Source: UBA9848 sp003454065 (GTDB taxonomy: Bacteria; Spirochaetota; Spirochaetia; Sphaerochaetales; Sphaerochaetaceae). Taken from it: 17,302 nt of DNA. Below, piece after piece: positions 6,286 through 13,486 of the stretch. The notes under the pieces were generated by a model that was given only the letters and a program-made list of their open reading frames with translations, did no database searches and was not told the DNA's origin. Where the stretch lies: assembly GCA_946629155.1 (NCBI GenBank), contig CAMOXM010000022.1, positions 1-17,302 of the forward strand, given 5' to 3'. Within the stretch, counting starts at the first letter, position 1. Every line of letters begins with the position of its first letter. The position numbers and the translations under genes are program-made.

Positions 6286-9152
6286 TATATTTCGATCTCT
6301 CCCACGAACACCCTGTCGCGACGGCCTTTAAGCTTCATGACGACTGATTTGCGCTCTTGTTTTGAAGTTCCCCAATTCGTGTAAAAATCCAGATAAACAT
6401 ACGTGCCGTCGGTCAGCTTCTGCTGATAATCGCCGTAAAAATTCACCTCGACCCTGTATTTTCCTTTCTTGGCTATTTTCAAGGAATAGTCCTCGGGACC
6501 GAAGCCTGAGGTGTTGTCATCCGAATTGCGTCCGCCTTGGTAGCTTTGCTTGTGTCCGTAATAGGTTTCGTCGCCATTCGGGTCTATCACGTGAAGATCT
6601 ATATCTGTATTATCCGTGTCCCAACTAAGCGAAATGCGCAAATCGAGAGGCATATCGCGAATGAAATACGGATCGATGAAGCTTGTATCCAAACCGTTTT
6701 CACGGAATACGATCGAATCGATTTCCTTCATGGCTATAAGCTTGACGGCAGGGAAGTCGCGCATGCCATCCCTAGTGAATATCTCATATAGCGTCTCAAT
6801 CGCTTTCTGATATTCTCCGCTCCGCTCGCATGCGATACCCAAATCCAAATACGACTGCGGCTCGTCAGGAGCCATCTCTATGATTGCAGTGAAAATCAAA
6901 GACGCCTTGGAGTTATCGCCCAATTGAAGCAGGCGATTCCCAAGAAGCTTCAAAACCGACCTGTTTTCAAAGCTTATTTCCGCAAGATTGGAAAGCACGC
7001 GCTTAGATAAGTCTTCCAAACCTTTGTCAAAAAGCATTTCGGCGCATTCGAGATAGAAACCGGGGCTATTCTCGTAATCATCCCTTTCATCCAAATAAAT
7101 CGCATAGGCATCGCTCGCATGCGACGCCTTGATTCTTCTTGCGAAGTCCGAATCGGGATTCCATTTGGCCAATCGAACGATCGCTTGCTCTTCTGGCTGC
7201 GCCGCATCTTCATCATCCGGAGCCGGGCCGGACTCTTCCGACAATTCAAGCTCTCTTTCCGCTTGGGCTTCGGATACGGACAACGCCATGCTGGTTGGAG
7301 CGGCCGCCCGCAAAGAAGCAGGCATGGCATCATATACGGCCGCAGCGTCAACGACATATTCGGCACTCGAACGAGCCGCCGGATTGTTCATGCTCATGAA
7401 ATCGATGCCGGCGCTCTTCGATTTGTAGATCATAGGTTTCTTGTCGTCCTTCGGAAAATCCCTTTCCCACCATTCGACATAATTGTCCCATTCGCGCTTG
7501 AAAGCGAAAAGGCTTGAAGATCGGGCGCTTTTGCGACTTGCCAGAATACTGTCGTACTCGTCCCTGAAAGGCTTGGGCGGCTCTATGCCGTATTTCGCAT
7601 AATCGTCCGCGCTCTCAAGCATTATAAGAGAGGACTCATCCGAAACCACGCCGTACTTCGTCGAGATCCTTCTGATCTCGGCCTTGTGCAAGCGCGCCGT
7701 CGCCTGCAAGCTTCCGATTTTGGCATTAGCCCACATTTTCGCAATCTCATCAAAGCGAAACGCATTGGAAGGACTTATCTCCACCTCCTCTCCGCTACTC
7801 AGCTTCAAGCGGACTTTTCTGTTCCCTGCCGCCATTTTGCCAACGACGACCGTTTCGCCGCCAATGCTATTCGTGAAAACATCCTCGGTATTCTCAGACC
7901 AAACGACATGAACACCATCAACGCGATACATATACGAAACGGCATCGTTCATATCCTCGAACATATCCAAATCCACGACCTTGCCGTTCGTTTGACGCAC
8001 AAGACCTGACAACCTCGCCATATTGGAACCTGCGCCGCAAGAAATGCAGAACAGATTCTCTGCGAATCCTGAAATATCAGGCTTCTCGCTGTAATAATCC
8101 AATCCGTCCGAAAAAAGCATTGCCGTCTTGCAAGGCTTTTCACTTGCGCTGCCAAGAAAATCAAACGATGCGCAGCCGTCGAACGTCATCTGAGATAACT
8201 CCCTGCGAAGCTCGTTCCAGTCGCCTCCGCGAATCACGAAGCTCTTCGGCGCTTCCGGCGCATCCCTGAAAACGACGAGAGAAACCAAGCAATTGCGATT
8301 GGCTTTGAAGAACGCTTCCAAAAACTCAAGGTTTTTTCCTTTGGCCTTTTTCTGCGAAAGAGAAGCATCCCATATTATGACAAGCCTATCGCGCCCCAGA
8401 TCAAATGCATCCGTCTGCTCGGAATCTGGCGATGCCGGAATCTGATACAGAAAGAATCTTTCCCCATTGAAATCCCCGACAGACGCGCTGTTTTCAACTT
8501 CGGGAATGCGCACTCTGAACACATCGCTTCCGATCTCAACATCTTCTTTCTCGACCTCGGCAATATAGGAATTCTGGTTTCTGACATATTCGAATCCAAC
8601 ACCCGAAAGCAAAAAATCGGCATCAAGCGGACGAACCTCCGCAACGCTCGCTTTGACCGAAATCCTGTCAGCGCGTTTGCCGAACGGAACTCCGCTAAAG
8701 GCGTAGGAATGGCCTTCAAGCCCCTTCACCAGATTTTCCGTATATGTTATGCGCGCCTTTCGCGTTTTGCCGGGGTTTATCGGATATATTCTGAGCTTGA
8801 AATTGTTTCCTGCCGTTTTCTCAAGAAGCCCAGGGTCCACGCCGCGCCTGACCACATCTTCGAAGACCTGTCTGCCCTTGGTTTTTTCGACTGGAACCGC
8901 ATCGACCATTTCGCCGTTCACATCCAAAGCGAACCCTGATATGGCTTGCGATTGCGACAAAGGAATATTAAGCTCATATTCCATGACCCTGTCATTAGGG
9001 TTGTAGAACTCAAGCAAGACCTCTGTTCTGGCAATCCGACCGGCTATTTCGATATTTGCGGAAATTTCTTTGAGTTCTATCGCACGCTCCGCAGAAAACA
9101 AGACCGAGCAAACAGTAAACCCCAGCACCAAAGACAAGAACCACTTCCTCAT
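6285..9152 (-). CDS. Exported VIT - von Willebrand A - TPR - DUF2135 protein
   Basis: This 955-residue protein has a Sec signal peptide (1-20, ending LFSA) and a VIT domain at about 22-140. The VIT domain contains EKTKGRQVFEDVVRRGVDPG and ends near RITYTENL. A vWA-like domain spans about 255-415 with metal-site residues Asp262, Ser264 and Ser266 in DASLS, and LFSDGLDYY further on. An Ala/Glu/Pro-rich linker lies at about 585-660, TPR-like helices at about 690-800, and a DUF2135 domain at 835-925 (SWDTDNTDIDLHVIDPNG). VIT plus vWA suggests metal-dependent protein contact; DUF2135 and TPR suggest assembly at the periplasm or cell surface. The exact role is unknown. The start is supported by GGAGGT 8 nt upstream, the only strong ribosome site in the window. 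Confidence 0.9.
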   Translation of the reverse strand: MRKWFLSLVLGFTVCSVLFSAERAIELKEISANIEIAGRIARTEVLLEFYNPNDRVMEYELNIPLSQSQAISGFALDVNGEMVDAVPVEKTKGRQVFEDVVRRGVDPGLLEKTAGNNFKLRIYPINPGKTRKARITYTENLVKGLEGHSYAFSGVPFGKRADRISVKASVAEVRPLDADFLLSGVGFEYVRNQNSYIAEVEKEDVEIGSDVFRVRIPEVENSASVGDFNGERFFLYQIPASPDSEQTDAFDLGRDRLVIIWDASLSQKKAKGKNLEFLEAFFKANRNCLVSLVVFRDAPEAPKSFVIRGGDWNELRRELSQMTFDGCASFDFLGSASEKPCKTAMLFSDGLDYYSEKPDISGFAENLFCISCGAGSNMARLSGLVRQTNGKVVDLDMFEDMNDAVSYMYRVDGVHVVWSENTEDVFTNSIGGETVVVGKMAAGNRKVRLKLSSGEEVEISPSNAFRFDEIAKMWANAKIGSLQATARLHKAEIRRISTKYGVVSDESSLIMLESADDYAKYGIEPPKPFRDEYDSILASRKSARSSSLFAFKREWDNYVEWWERDFPKDDKKPMIYKSKSAGIDFMSMNNPAARSSAEYVVDAAAVYDAMPASLRAAAPTSMALSVSEAQAERELELSEESGPAPDDEDAAQPEEQAIVRLAKWNPDSDFARRIKASHASDAYAIYLDERDDYENSPGFYLECAEMLFDKGLEDLSKRVLSNLAEISFENRSVLKLLGNRLLQLGDNSKASLIFTAIIEMAPDEPQSYLDLGIACERSGEYQKAIETLYEIFTRDGMRDFPAVKLIAMKEIDSIVFRENGLDTSFIDPYFIRDMPLDLRISLSWDTDNTDIDLHVIDPNGDETYYGHKQSYQGGRNSDDNTSGFGPEDYSLKIAKKGKYRVEVNFYGDYQQKLTDGTYVYLDFYTNWGTSKQERKSVVMKLKGRRDRVFVGEIEI

Positions 9153-9176
9153 CGCATGACCTCCAGATAATATTAC

Positions 9177-9205
9177 ATTCTACCTTTCCAACGGCTTTTT
9201 TTAAA
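9177..9205 (-). promoter_or_regulatory. Putative promoter of the VIT/vWA gene
   Basis: Minus strand: TTTAAA (9205-9200), a 17-nt spacer and TAGAAT (9182-9177). The -35 box lies within degenerate boundary repeat copy 6. Predicted +1 near 9170 leaves an 18-nt leader that carries the GGAGGT site. Confidence 0.4.
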
Positions 9206-9213
9206 GAGCGCCC
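9193..9213 (-). repeat. Boundary repeat copy 6, degenerate
   Basis: The minus strand reads GGGCGCT followed by an A-rich tract, keeping the GC-rich half and the TTTAAAAA core of the repeat. It lies between the VIT/vWA gene and the 5'-truncated ATPase fragment, which becomes recognisable about 15 nt further right. Confidence 0.4.
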
Positions 9214-9226
9214 GAGGACTTGCCGC

Positions 9227-9568
9227 ACGAGGATTCAAATTCTTCAATATTATATGGTTTTCGGCGGCATTCCTTTTTATCGGAGTTTCTTGAAAAAAGG
9301 TTTCAGCATAGCGCAAAACATCGATAACGCTCTGTTCGTCGAGGACGCTCCGTTAAAAAAAGAGTTTGAATGCTTGTATGCTTCGATTTTCAAAAGCCCA
9401 GAGGTTTATCTTAGAATCATAAGCACTCTTGAAACCAAGAAAATAGGGATGACACACGATGAAATCATCAAAAGCACGGATATTCCCAACTCAGGGGATC
9501 TGACAGCAAAACTCGAAGAACTCGAAAGCTACGGATTCATAAGGAAATATCCGGCGTTCGGACGGAAG
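9227..9568 (+). pseudogene. Fragment of an ATPase_2/DUF234-type archaeal-style ATPase
   Basis: From about 9245 the frame reads QYYMVFGGIPFY, then SIAQNIDNALFVEDAPL, a KEFECLYASIFKSPEVYLRI stretch, a winged-helix-like segment with MTHDEIIKSTDIPNSGDLT, and GFIRKYPAFGRK. This is the middle-to-late part of ATPase_2/DUF234 proteins. There is no P-loop or Walker B upstream and no family-like sequence after 9568, so both ends are lost. The frame stays open to 10018 by chance, with low-complexity residues after 9570. The left break lies just after boundary repeat copy 6. The right break meets an AlbA_2 fragment on the opposite strand. Confidence 0.75.
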
Positions 9569-9569
9569 C

Positions 9570-9786
9570 CTATATGTCGGGCGTGGGAAGATGTGCTCGC
9601 TTATTTGGTTGTTGAAATAATTACGCTCATTGTCCGCATCTTTCTCGTGAACCCAATCAACTTGTTCATCTTATCTTTCACGCCGATAAAAAAAGATCCG
9701 CCCTGCGCATTCGAAAACCCTGCGATCGTTTTAAGCCAGCCTTCAGGGTCTTCTCGGTTTAAGCGAGATTTAAACTTGACATTCAT
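9570..9786 (-). pseudogene. Frameshifted fragment of an AlbA_2 (Schlafen-like) DNA-binding protein
   Basis: Starting at ATG 9786 the minus strand encodes VKFKSRLNREDPEGWLKT, then IAGFSNAQGGSFFIGVKD and NKLIGFTRK. These are the hallmark blocks of AlbA_2 domains (EFK...IxAFxNxxGGxxxxGV). Near 9640 the frame is lost. A one-base shift restores family-like sequence, DADNERNYFNNQISEHIFP, continuing to RPTYR at about 9575. The homology then stops where the plus-strand ATPase fragment ends. Only about 70 residues remain of a protein that usually has several hundred. AlbA_2 proteins are often transcription regulators or ATPase partners in variable genome regions. Confidence 0.75.
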
Positions 9787-9893
9787 ATTTCAAATGCAAT
9801 GTCTTTTACAATTTCATCGAGCAGCATACACCCACCCACCCCCGCAAGAAACAAGAAGCCATCGGCGATTCCAAACAAGGAGAGATCCCAACT

Positions 9894-9925
9894 ACTTCAA
9901 AGCACTTCAATGTCACTTCAAAGTT
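9894..9925. repeat. Three helically spaced ACTTCAA repeats upstream of the WYL gene
   Basis: ACTTCAA occurs at 9894, 9904 and 9915, that is 10 and 11 bp apart, with similar following bases (AG, TG, AG). Spacing of about one helical turn places all three on one DNA face, as in regulator binding arrays. They lie about 110 bp upstream of the WYL promoter. The WYL protein as ligand is only a guess. Confidence 0.45.
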
Positions 9926-9952
9926 AACTCGAAATCAAGCGGGATCAGGCAG

Positions 9953-9971
9953 CAGGTTTTTAGAAGCCCCC
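9953..9971 (-). repeat. Boundary repeat copy 7 (18 of 19), orphan
   Basis: The minus strand reads GGGGGCTTCTAAAAACCTG. The match with copy 11 extends three more bases (CTG). It does not follow an intact gene's stop and sits 35 nt before the WYL promoter. Confidence 0.7.
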
Positions 9972-10006
9972 ATAATCGGTTGCCCGTATCATACGATGAT
10001 AAACAT

Positions 10007-10035
10007 TTGAATAATTAACTTGGCAAACCTATAAT
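10007..10035 (+). promoter_or_regulatory. Sigma-70-type promoter of the WYL gene, predicted leaderless
   Basis: TTGAAT (10007-10012), 17 nt and perfect TATAAT (10030-10035) precede the ATG at 10043 by only 7 nt after the -10 box. Predicted +1 falls at or next to the start codon. No Shine-Dalgarno sequence can fit. Confidence 0.7.
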
Positions 10036-10042
10036 CGATGAC

Positions 10043-11032
10043 ATGAACAAAAAACTTACGAGGCCCATGCTCTACAGAATCGGAATCGAGCATGAGATGA
10101 TAAAGGACGGCGGATTTCCGAACCGCAATGACTTCCAAGACAAATTGGAAGCGAGCCTGCCTACTATCGCCAGAGATCTGGAGATACTCAAATACGACTT
10201 GAGAGCACCTTTGAAATACGACAATTCGAAAAGGGGCTATTACTATTCCGAGGAATTCGAACTGCCGTTCAGGTATGTTGACGATAATAGCGCCGACATC
10301 CTGATGTGCGCAAAAAGGCTTCTCGAAACCTATAAGGCCACGCCCCTCTACGATGACCTTTCGAATCTGTTGAATACGCTCGTCTCGCCGAATTCGAAAA
10401 GCGAAAGCAGCCTCTTCGACCGCATAGGCATAATCCGCCACGAGGAATATCTGGAAGCAAACGGAGAGGTCTGGAAAACGGTCATCGATGCGATTAGAAC
10501 AAACAGAATGGTTTCCTTCGATTACACAAGATTGTATTACAACGATGCGAGAAAAACAAAAAGCCACACGATAGCGCCATATCAGATACTCTTCGACGGC
10601 GGCAAGACCTATTGCTTCGGCGAAGAAAACGGCCTATGCAAGCTATTCGCCATAAACAGAATGAGAAATGCCGCATTGACAGACATCACCTTCTCTCTCC
10701 CTCCCAATCACGGTTTCGAATCGACAAGCGGCAACGGAAGATTCGGCGCATTCGTGTCCGAAAAGGGCAAAATGAAATACAAAATACGTTTCAGCTCGAC
10801 TTGGGCGAGAGAACTCATCAGGCAAAGCAGATACTCAGACGATCAAACCATAACGGATGATGACGAACAGGGCTTCACCGCACTCGAGTTCACTTCCGTC
10901 CAATTCGAGCAAATCTTCTATTGGCTCAAAACCTTCGGCGCCGACGCCATTCCGATCGAGCCGCTCGAGCTCGTGGAAGCATGGAAGAAGGATTGGAAGG
11001 AAACAATCGGGAAATTGAAGGAATTCCTATAG
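10043..11032 (+). CDS. HTH-WYL domain transcriptional regulator
   Basis: This 329-residue protein has an N-terminal winged-helix segment (about 1-75) that includes the recognition-like LPTIARDLEILK. A WYL domain lies at about 145-215, with APYQILFDGGKTYCFGE and a basic/aromatic run before it (MVSFDYTRLYY). A C-terminal WCX-like domain extends to the end. WYL regulators bind ligands, often nucleic acid or nucleotides, and commonly control defence or DNA-repair genes; here no adjacent target is evident. The ATG is fixed by the promoter 7 nt upstream and by the usual length for the family. The gene stands alone between a fragment region and a convergent zinc-ribbon gene. Its stop overlaps boundary repeat copy 8. 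Autoregulation is possible but unproven. Confidence 0.88.
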   Translation: MNKKLTRPMLYRIGIEHEMIKDGGFPNRNDFQDKLEASLPTIARDLEILKYDLRAPLKYDNSKRGYYYSEEFELPFRYVDDNSADILMCAKRLLETYKATPLYDDLSNLLNTLVSPNSKSESSLFDRIGIIRHEEYLEANGEVWKTVIDAIRTNRMVSFDYTRLYYNDARKTKSHTIAPYQILFDGGKTYCFGEENGLCKLFAINRMRNAALTDITFSLPPNHGFESTSGNGRFGAFVSEKGKMKYKIRFSSTWARELIRQSRYSDDQTITDDDEQGFTALEFTSVQFEQIFYWLKTFGADAIPIEPLELVEAWKKDWKETIGKLKEFL

Positions 11033-11064
11033 GGGGGCGCTGGGATTTTATAGGAGCGCTTTTC
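11032..11064 (+). terminator. Boundary repeat copy 8, paired inverted form (possible terminator hairpin)
   Basis: Directly after the WYL stop the sequence reads GGGGGGCGCT, a 13-nt loop, then AGCGCTTTT. The GCGCT/AGCGC stem (11037-11041 with 11055-11059) is extended by G-U pairs and followed by a short T run. The left half resembles the repeat in plus sense. The right half, GGATTTTATAGGAGCGCT, resembles it in minus sense, as expected for two convergent genes sharing a 3' region. Confidence 0.5.
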
Positions 11065-11070
11065 AGTTCC

Positions 11071-11149
11071 ATCACAAAATTCCAATGGTTTTTCGTAATG
11101 AAATCACAAAATTCCAATTTTTTCAAGCAATAAAATCACAAAATTCCAA
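11071..11149. repeat. Three direct 15-bp repeats with exact 32-bp period
   Basis: ATCACAAAATTCCAA begins at 11071, 11103 and 11135. The 17-bp intervals between copies are not conserved, apart from T- and A-rich runs. Thirty-two bp is three helical turns. The second and third copies encode the C-terminal WNFVILLLEKIGIL of the zinc-ribbon ORF on the minus strand, and its stop codon lies within copy 2. Confidence 0.75.
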
Positions 11150-11718
11150 AATAGCGTCTTTTTGCTATTTCTTGCCAAGAATTTTATCTTTCTTCGTATC
11201 ATATTCTTCCTGCTTATGGCTTCCGTGTCAAGAAGTTCCTTGTATTTTTTCAGGATTTTCATGTTATTGTTTTCTTTTTTCCTATCCTTCAAATTGAACT
11301 CGTGATGACAACTGCAACATCTGAATTTCCAAATGCCAAGTCTATCAAGCACATCGAATGAACCGCATTCCGGACAGTAAATCGGCCTTTTCCATATTGG
11401 ATGATAATAAAATCCCTCGCAACTGTTGCAACCTAAACGAAATCCGTCTTCGTTACCTCGCCTGGAAATAAGACAGCATTCGCCACCAGCCGTATCTTCC
11501 TGATCACACATAATTACATCATGGCAATCATCCGTATCTTCTTGATTGCATTCGCTACAAGTAAATTCCCGGCCATTACAAGTCCTAGATTGAGCTCCGC
11601 AAACATATCCACCTCTGCACCTACACCAAATATTCTCACTGCAATGGCATCTGCGATGAAATGTCATACCAGTACTAGGCGAACCGAACCAATCCCCGCA
11701 ATGAAGGGCATTGAACAC
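11104..11718 (-). CDS. Cysteine-rich zinc-ribbon protein, probably frameshifted at the N-terminus
   Basis: The 204-residue frame from GTG 11718 is packed with Cys pairs: CHCSENIWCRC, YVCG, FTCSEC, GCNSCEG, YCPECGSFDV and RCCSCHHEF. Several zinc-ribbon-like knuckles are implied. A Lys-rich tail follows the last one, and the final residues come from the 32-bp-period repeats. No family is recognised; a nucleic-acid or protein-binding role is only inferred. The start looks damaged. An ATG at 11728 in another frame gives MSYSVQCP, and a one-base shift near 11705 would join it to HCGDWFGSPSTG, making a proper CPxCG ribbon. Treat the present start as provisional. The surrounding DNA is more AT-rich than that to its left. 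Confidence 0.6.
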   Translation of the reverse strand: MFNALHCGDWFGSPSTGMTFHRRCHCSENIWCRCRGGYVCGAQSRTCNGREFTCSECNQEDTDDCHDVIMCDQEDTAGGECCLISRRGNEDGFRLGCNSCEGFYYHPIWKRPIYCPECGSFDVLDRLGIWKFRCCSCHHEFNLKDRKKENNNMKILKKYKELLDTEAISRKNMIRRKIKFLARNSKKTLFWNFVILLLEKIGIL

Positions 11719-11728
11719 TATAAGACAT

Positions 11729-12023
11729 ATTGCGAACCTAAAAAGAATTGATTACAGAAACAATCATGGACTCAGCCACTGATTGCTTTGCAGAATCATA
11801 ACGATTGCTCTTGCCAGATGCCTTAGGATTTCCCGAAAGAATTACAGGTACGAATGCTACGGGACTCAAGTTTTTCCGTGCAGCATGATATGATAGCTAT
11901 AAAAATTCTGAATATCAAATTATTACACGTGATCTAGTTTACTATCATAAAACATCTGGGTTTAATAGAGGTTTTTTCAAAACTAATTTCAAGACGTTGC
12001 GAAGCCTATTCCGGCGCAAGGCG
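11729..12023. other. AT-rich intergenic stretch without a recognisable gene
   Basis: I see no convincing gene here. A short plus-strand open stretch near 11810-11890 reads LPDALGFPERITGTNATGLK before a TGA. It could be the end of a lost gene, but it is too short to assign. The stretch ends at a large hairpin (12024-12076). Confidence 0.4.
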
Positions 12024-12076
12024 TTCCTCTCCGAAGCGGGCTGATACTTTGTGCATATGCCCGTTTCGGAAGGGAA
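12024..12076 (-). terminator. Large hairpin just downstream of a DUF4143 gene
   Basis: Arms 12024-12041 and 12059-12076 pair over 18 positions with two mismatches and one wobble, around a 17-nt loop. The core is CCGAAGCGGGC against GCCCGTTTCGG. It starts 7 nt after the stop of the minus-strand ATPase gene. There is no T-tract, so it could stabilise the 3' end rather than be an intrinsic terminator. Confidence 0.5.
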
Positions 12077-12082
12077 TCCGCA

Positions 12083-13366
12083 TCACAAACCCTTGCCCAG
12101 AAGAAAATCAAAAATGTTCATCAGCAGATATCCCTTATCACTATGCCTCGATACGACTGGATTCCTGACAACGACTATCTTCTCAAACGAATCACCGATC
12201 CTGTCGAGTGACATGGTCTCCTGACGCCACTTCTCGTCATTCGGGATATCGTATGCGGACTGAATGTAATATCGCTTGCTGCCCTTGTTGGCAACGAAAT
12301 CAACCTCATAGCCCCCGACGGATGCAGAATCTGATGCCGCCTGCTTCGACTTCACCACTCCCACATCCACGTCGAACCCCCTGAACCTCAGCTCGTTGTA
12401 GATGATATTCTCCATCACATGCGTTGGCTCGATTTGCCGGAAACCAAGCTTGGCATTTCTCAATCCGATATCTTCGAAATACAATTTGAATGGCGCCGAT
12501 ATGTATTTTTTCCCTTTTATGTCAAATCTCATGGCTTTTGACACTAAAAAAGAGTCTGCAAAAAAATCAGTATAACGTTCTATGGTGGGCCTTGATATTT
12601 GCGATCCTTTCATGCTTTTGAATGCGGATTCAAGCTTTCGAGGGCTGATGATAGACGATATGGCAGACGAAACAACATCGAGCAAATCAGACATATCAGT
12701 ATCAGACCTTAAGCCGTTATGCCTGATTATATCCCTAACGTAAGTTTTGCCTATCAGGCTTTCAAGGTATTTCGCCTTTTGCTCTTCAGTGCGCATATTG
12801 GCAACAAGCGGAAGCCCTCCATATAGCGAATACTCTTCATAAGCCTCTTCCTTAGTTCCATCATATTCCGAGAAAAACTCGCTGAAAGAAAGCGGAAAGA
12901 CATGAACCTCATCACCCCTGGCTTCGAACTCTGTCAGAATGTCGCTTGATAAGAATTTCGAATTGCTTCCAGTCGCATAAATATCCAAATTATCCTTGCG
13001 CAAATAGCTGTTGAGAACGCTTTCAAAAGACTCAAGGTTCTGGACCTCGTCAAGCAAAATGTAGTATTGCCCGTCATCAATAAGCCTATCGCGAACAAAC
13101 TCCAAGAATTTCCTAGGATCGACCTTGCTGTTTTTTCTCTCCAAATCCAACAAATCCTCGCCGATGATTTCAAGATCCTCAGCAGAGTCAAAAGCGAATT
13201 TGATTATATGCCTTTCGTCAACTCCGCTCTCAACAAGACTTCTATGGAAAAGATTATTCAGCAAATAGGATTTGCCGCTCCGCCTCAGCCCTGTTATAAC
13301 CTTTACAAGCCCGTTTCTTTTTCTAGCATTCAGCCTATCGACATAAATTTCTCTCTTATATTCCAT
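12083..13366 (-). CDS. DUF4143-family (AAA_14) ATPase, intact
   Basis: This 427-residue protein has Walker A GLRRSGKS (26-33, Lys32), Walker B YYILLDEVQ (Asp106/Glu107) and sensor-like YATGSNSKFLS (130-140). A mid-protein YGGLPLVANM stands in for the usual GGxP motif. A DUF4143 part follows with YEVDFVANKGSKRYYIQSA near the end. It belongs to a different branch from the ATPase at 4454-5797 (LRRSGKS against ARRVGKTT, with little other similarity), so the two are not recent duplicates. The ATG is supported by the promoter 12 nt upstream. Function is unknown beyond predicted ATP binding. Unlike most neighbours it lacks a boundary repeat at its 3' end, where a large hairpin is found instead. Confidence 0.9.
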   Translation of the reverse strand: MEYKREIYVDRLNARKRNGLVKVITGLRRSGKSYLLNNLFHRSLVESGVDERHIIKFAFDSAEDLEIIGEDLLDLERKNSKVDPRKFLEFVRDRLIDDGQYYILLDEVQNLESFESVLNSYLRKDNLDIYATGSNSKFLSSDILTEFEARGDEVHVFPLSFSEFFSEYDGTKEEAYEEYSLYGGLPLVANMRTEEQKAKYLESLIGKTYVRDIIRHNGLRSDTDMSDLLDVVSSAISSIISPRKLESAFKSMKGSQISRPTIERYTDFFADSFLVSKAMRFDIKGKKYISAPFKLYFEDIGLRNAKLGFRQIEPTHVMENIIYNELRFRGFDVDVGVVKSKQAASDSASVGGYEVDFVANKGSKRYYIQSAYDIPNDEKWRQETMSLDRIGDSFEKIVVVRNPVVSRHSDKGYLLMNIFDFLLGKGL

Positions 13367-13378
13367 ATTTTATTTTCC

Positions 13379-13407
13379 ATTTTATGCGTTATTACATAAT
13401 TTTGCAA
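13379..13407 (-). promoter_or_regulatory. Promoter of the second DUF4143 ATPase gene, very short leader
   Basis: Minus strand: TTGCAA (13407-13402), 17 nt and TAAAAT (13384-13379). The -10 box ends 12 nt before the ATG, so the predicted leader is about 6 nt. An alternative slightly upstream, TAGACA-18-TGTAAT, would lengthen it to about 18 nt. Confidence 0.5.
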
Positions 13408-13466
13408 ATAAAATTGTCTATTAATTTTCATTTTTATGATTCTTTGTAAGTATTTGAAAATAAAAT

Positions 13467-13485
13467 GTAGTTTTCAGGAGCGCAA
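13467..13485 (-). repeat. Boundary repeat copy 9, degenerate, after a stop codon
   Basis: TTGCGCTCCTGAAAACTAC (12 of 19) starts about 2 nt after the TGA of the clostripain gene, in its sense direction. The GCGCT and GAAAAC cores are kept. Confidence 0.45.
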
Positions 13486-13486
13486 T

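Noticed and set aside
9569..10018. C-terminal half of the plus-strand ORF after the ATPase_2 fragment
   Set aside because: Pro/His/Gln-rich chance translation across the AlbA_2 fragment and intergene; no family features.
11071..11149. Mini CRISPR array (15-bp repeats with 17-bp intervals)
   Set aside because: Only three copies, repeats too short, intervals low-complexity and partly coding, and no cas genes in the window.
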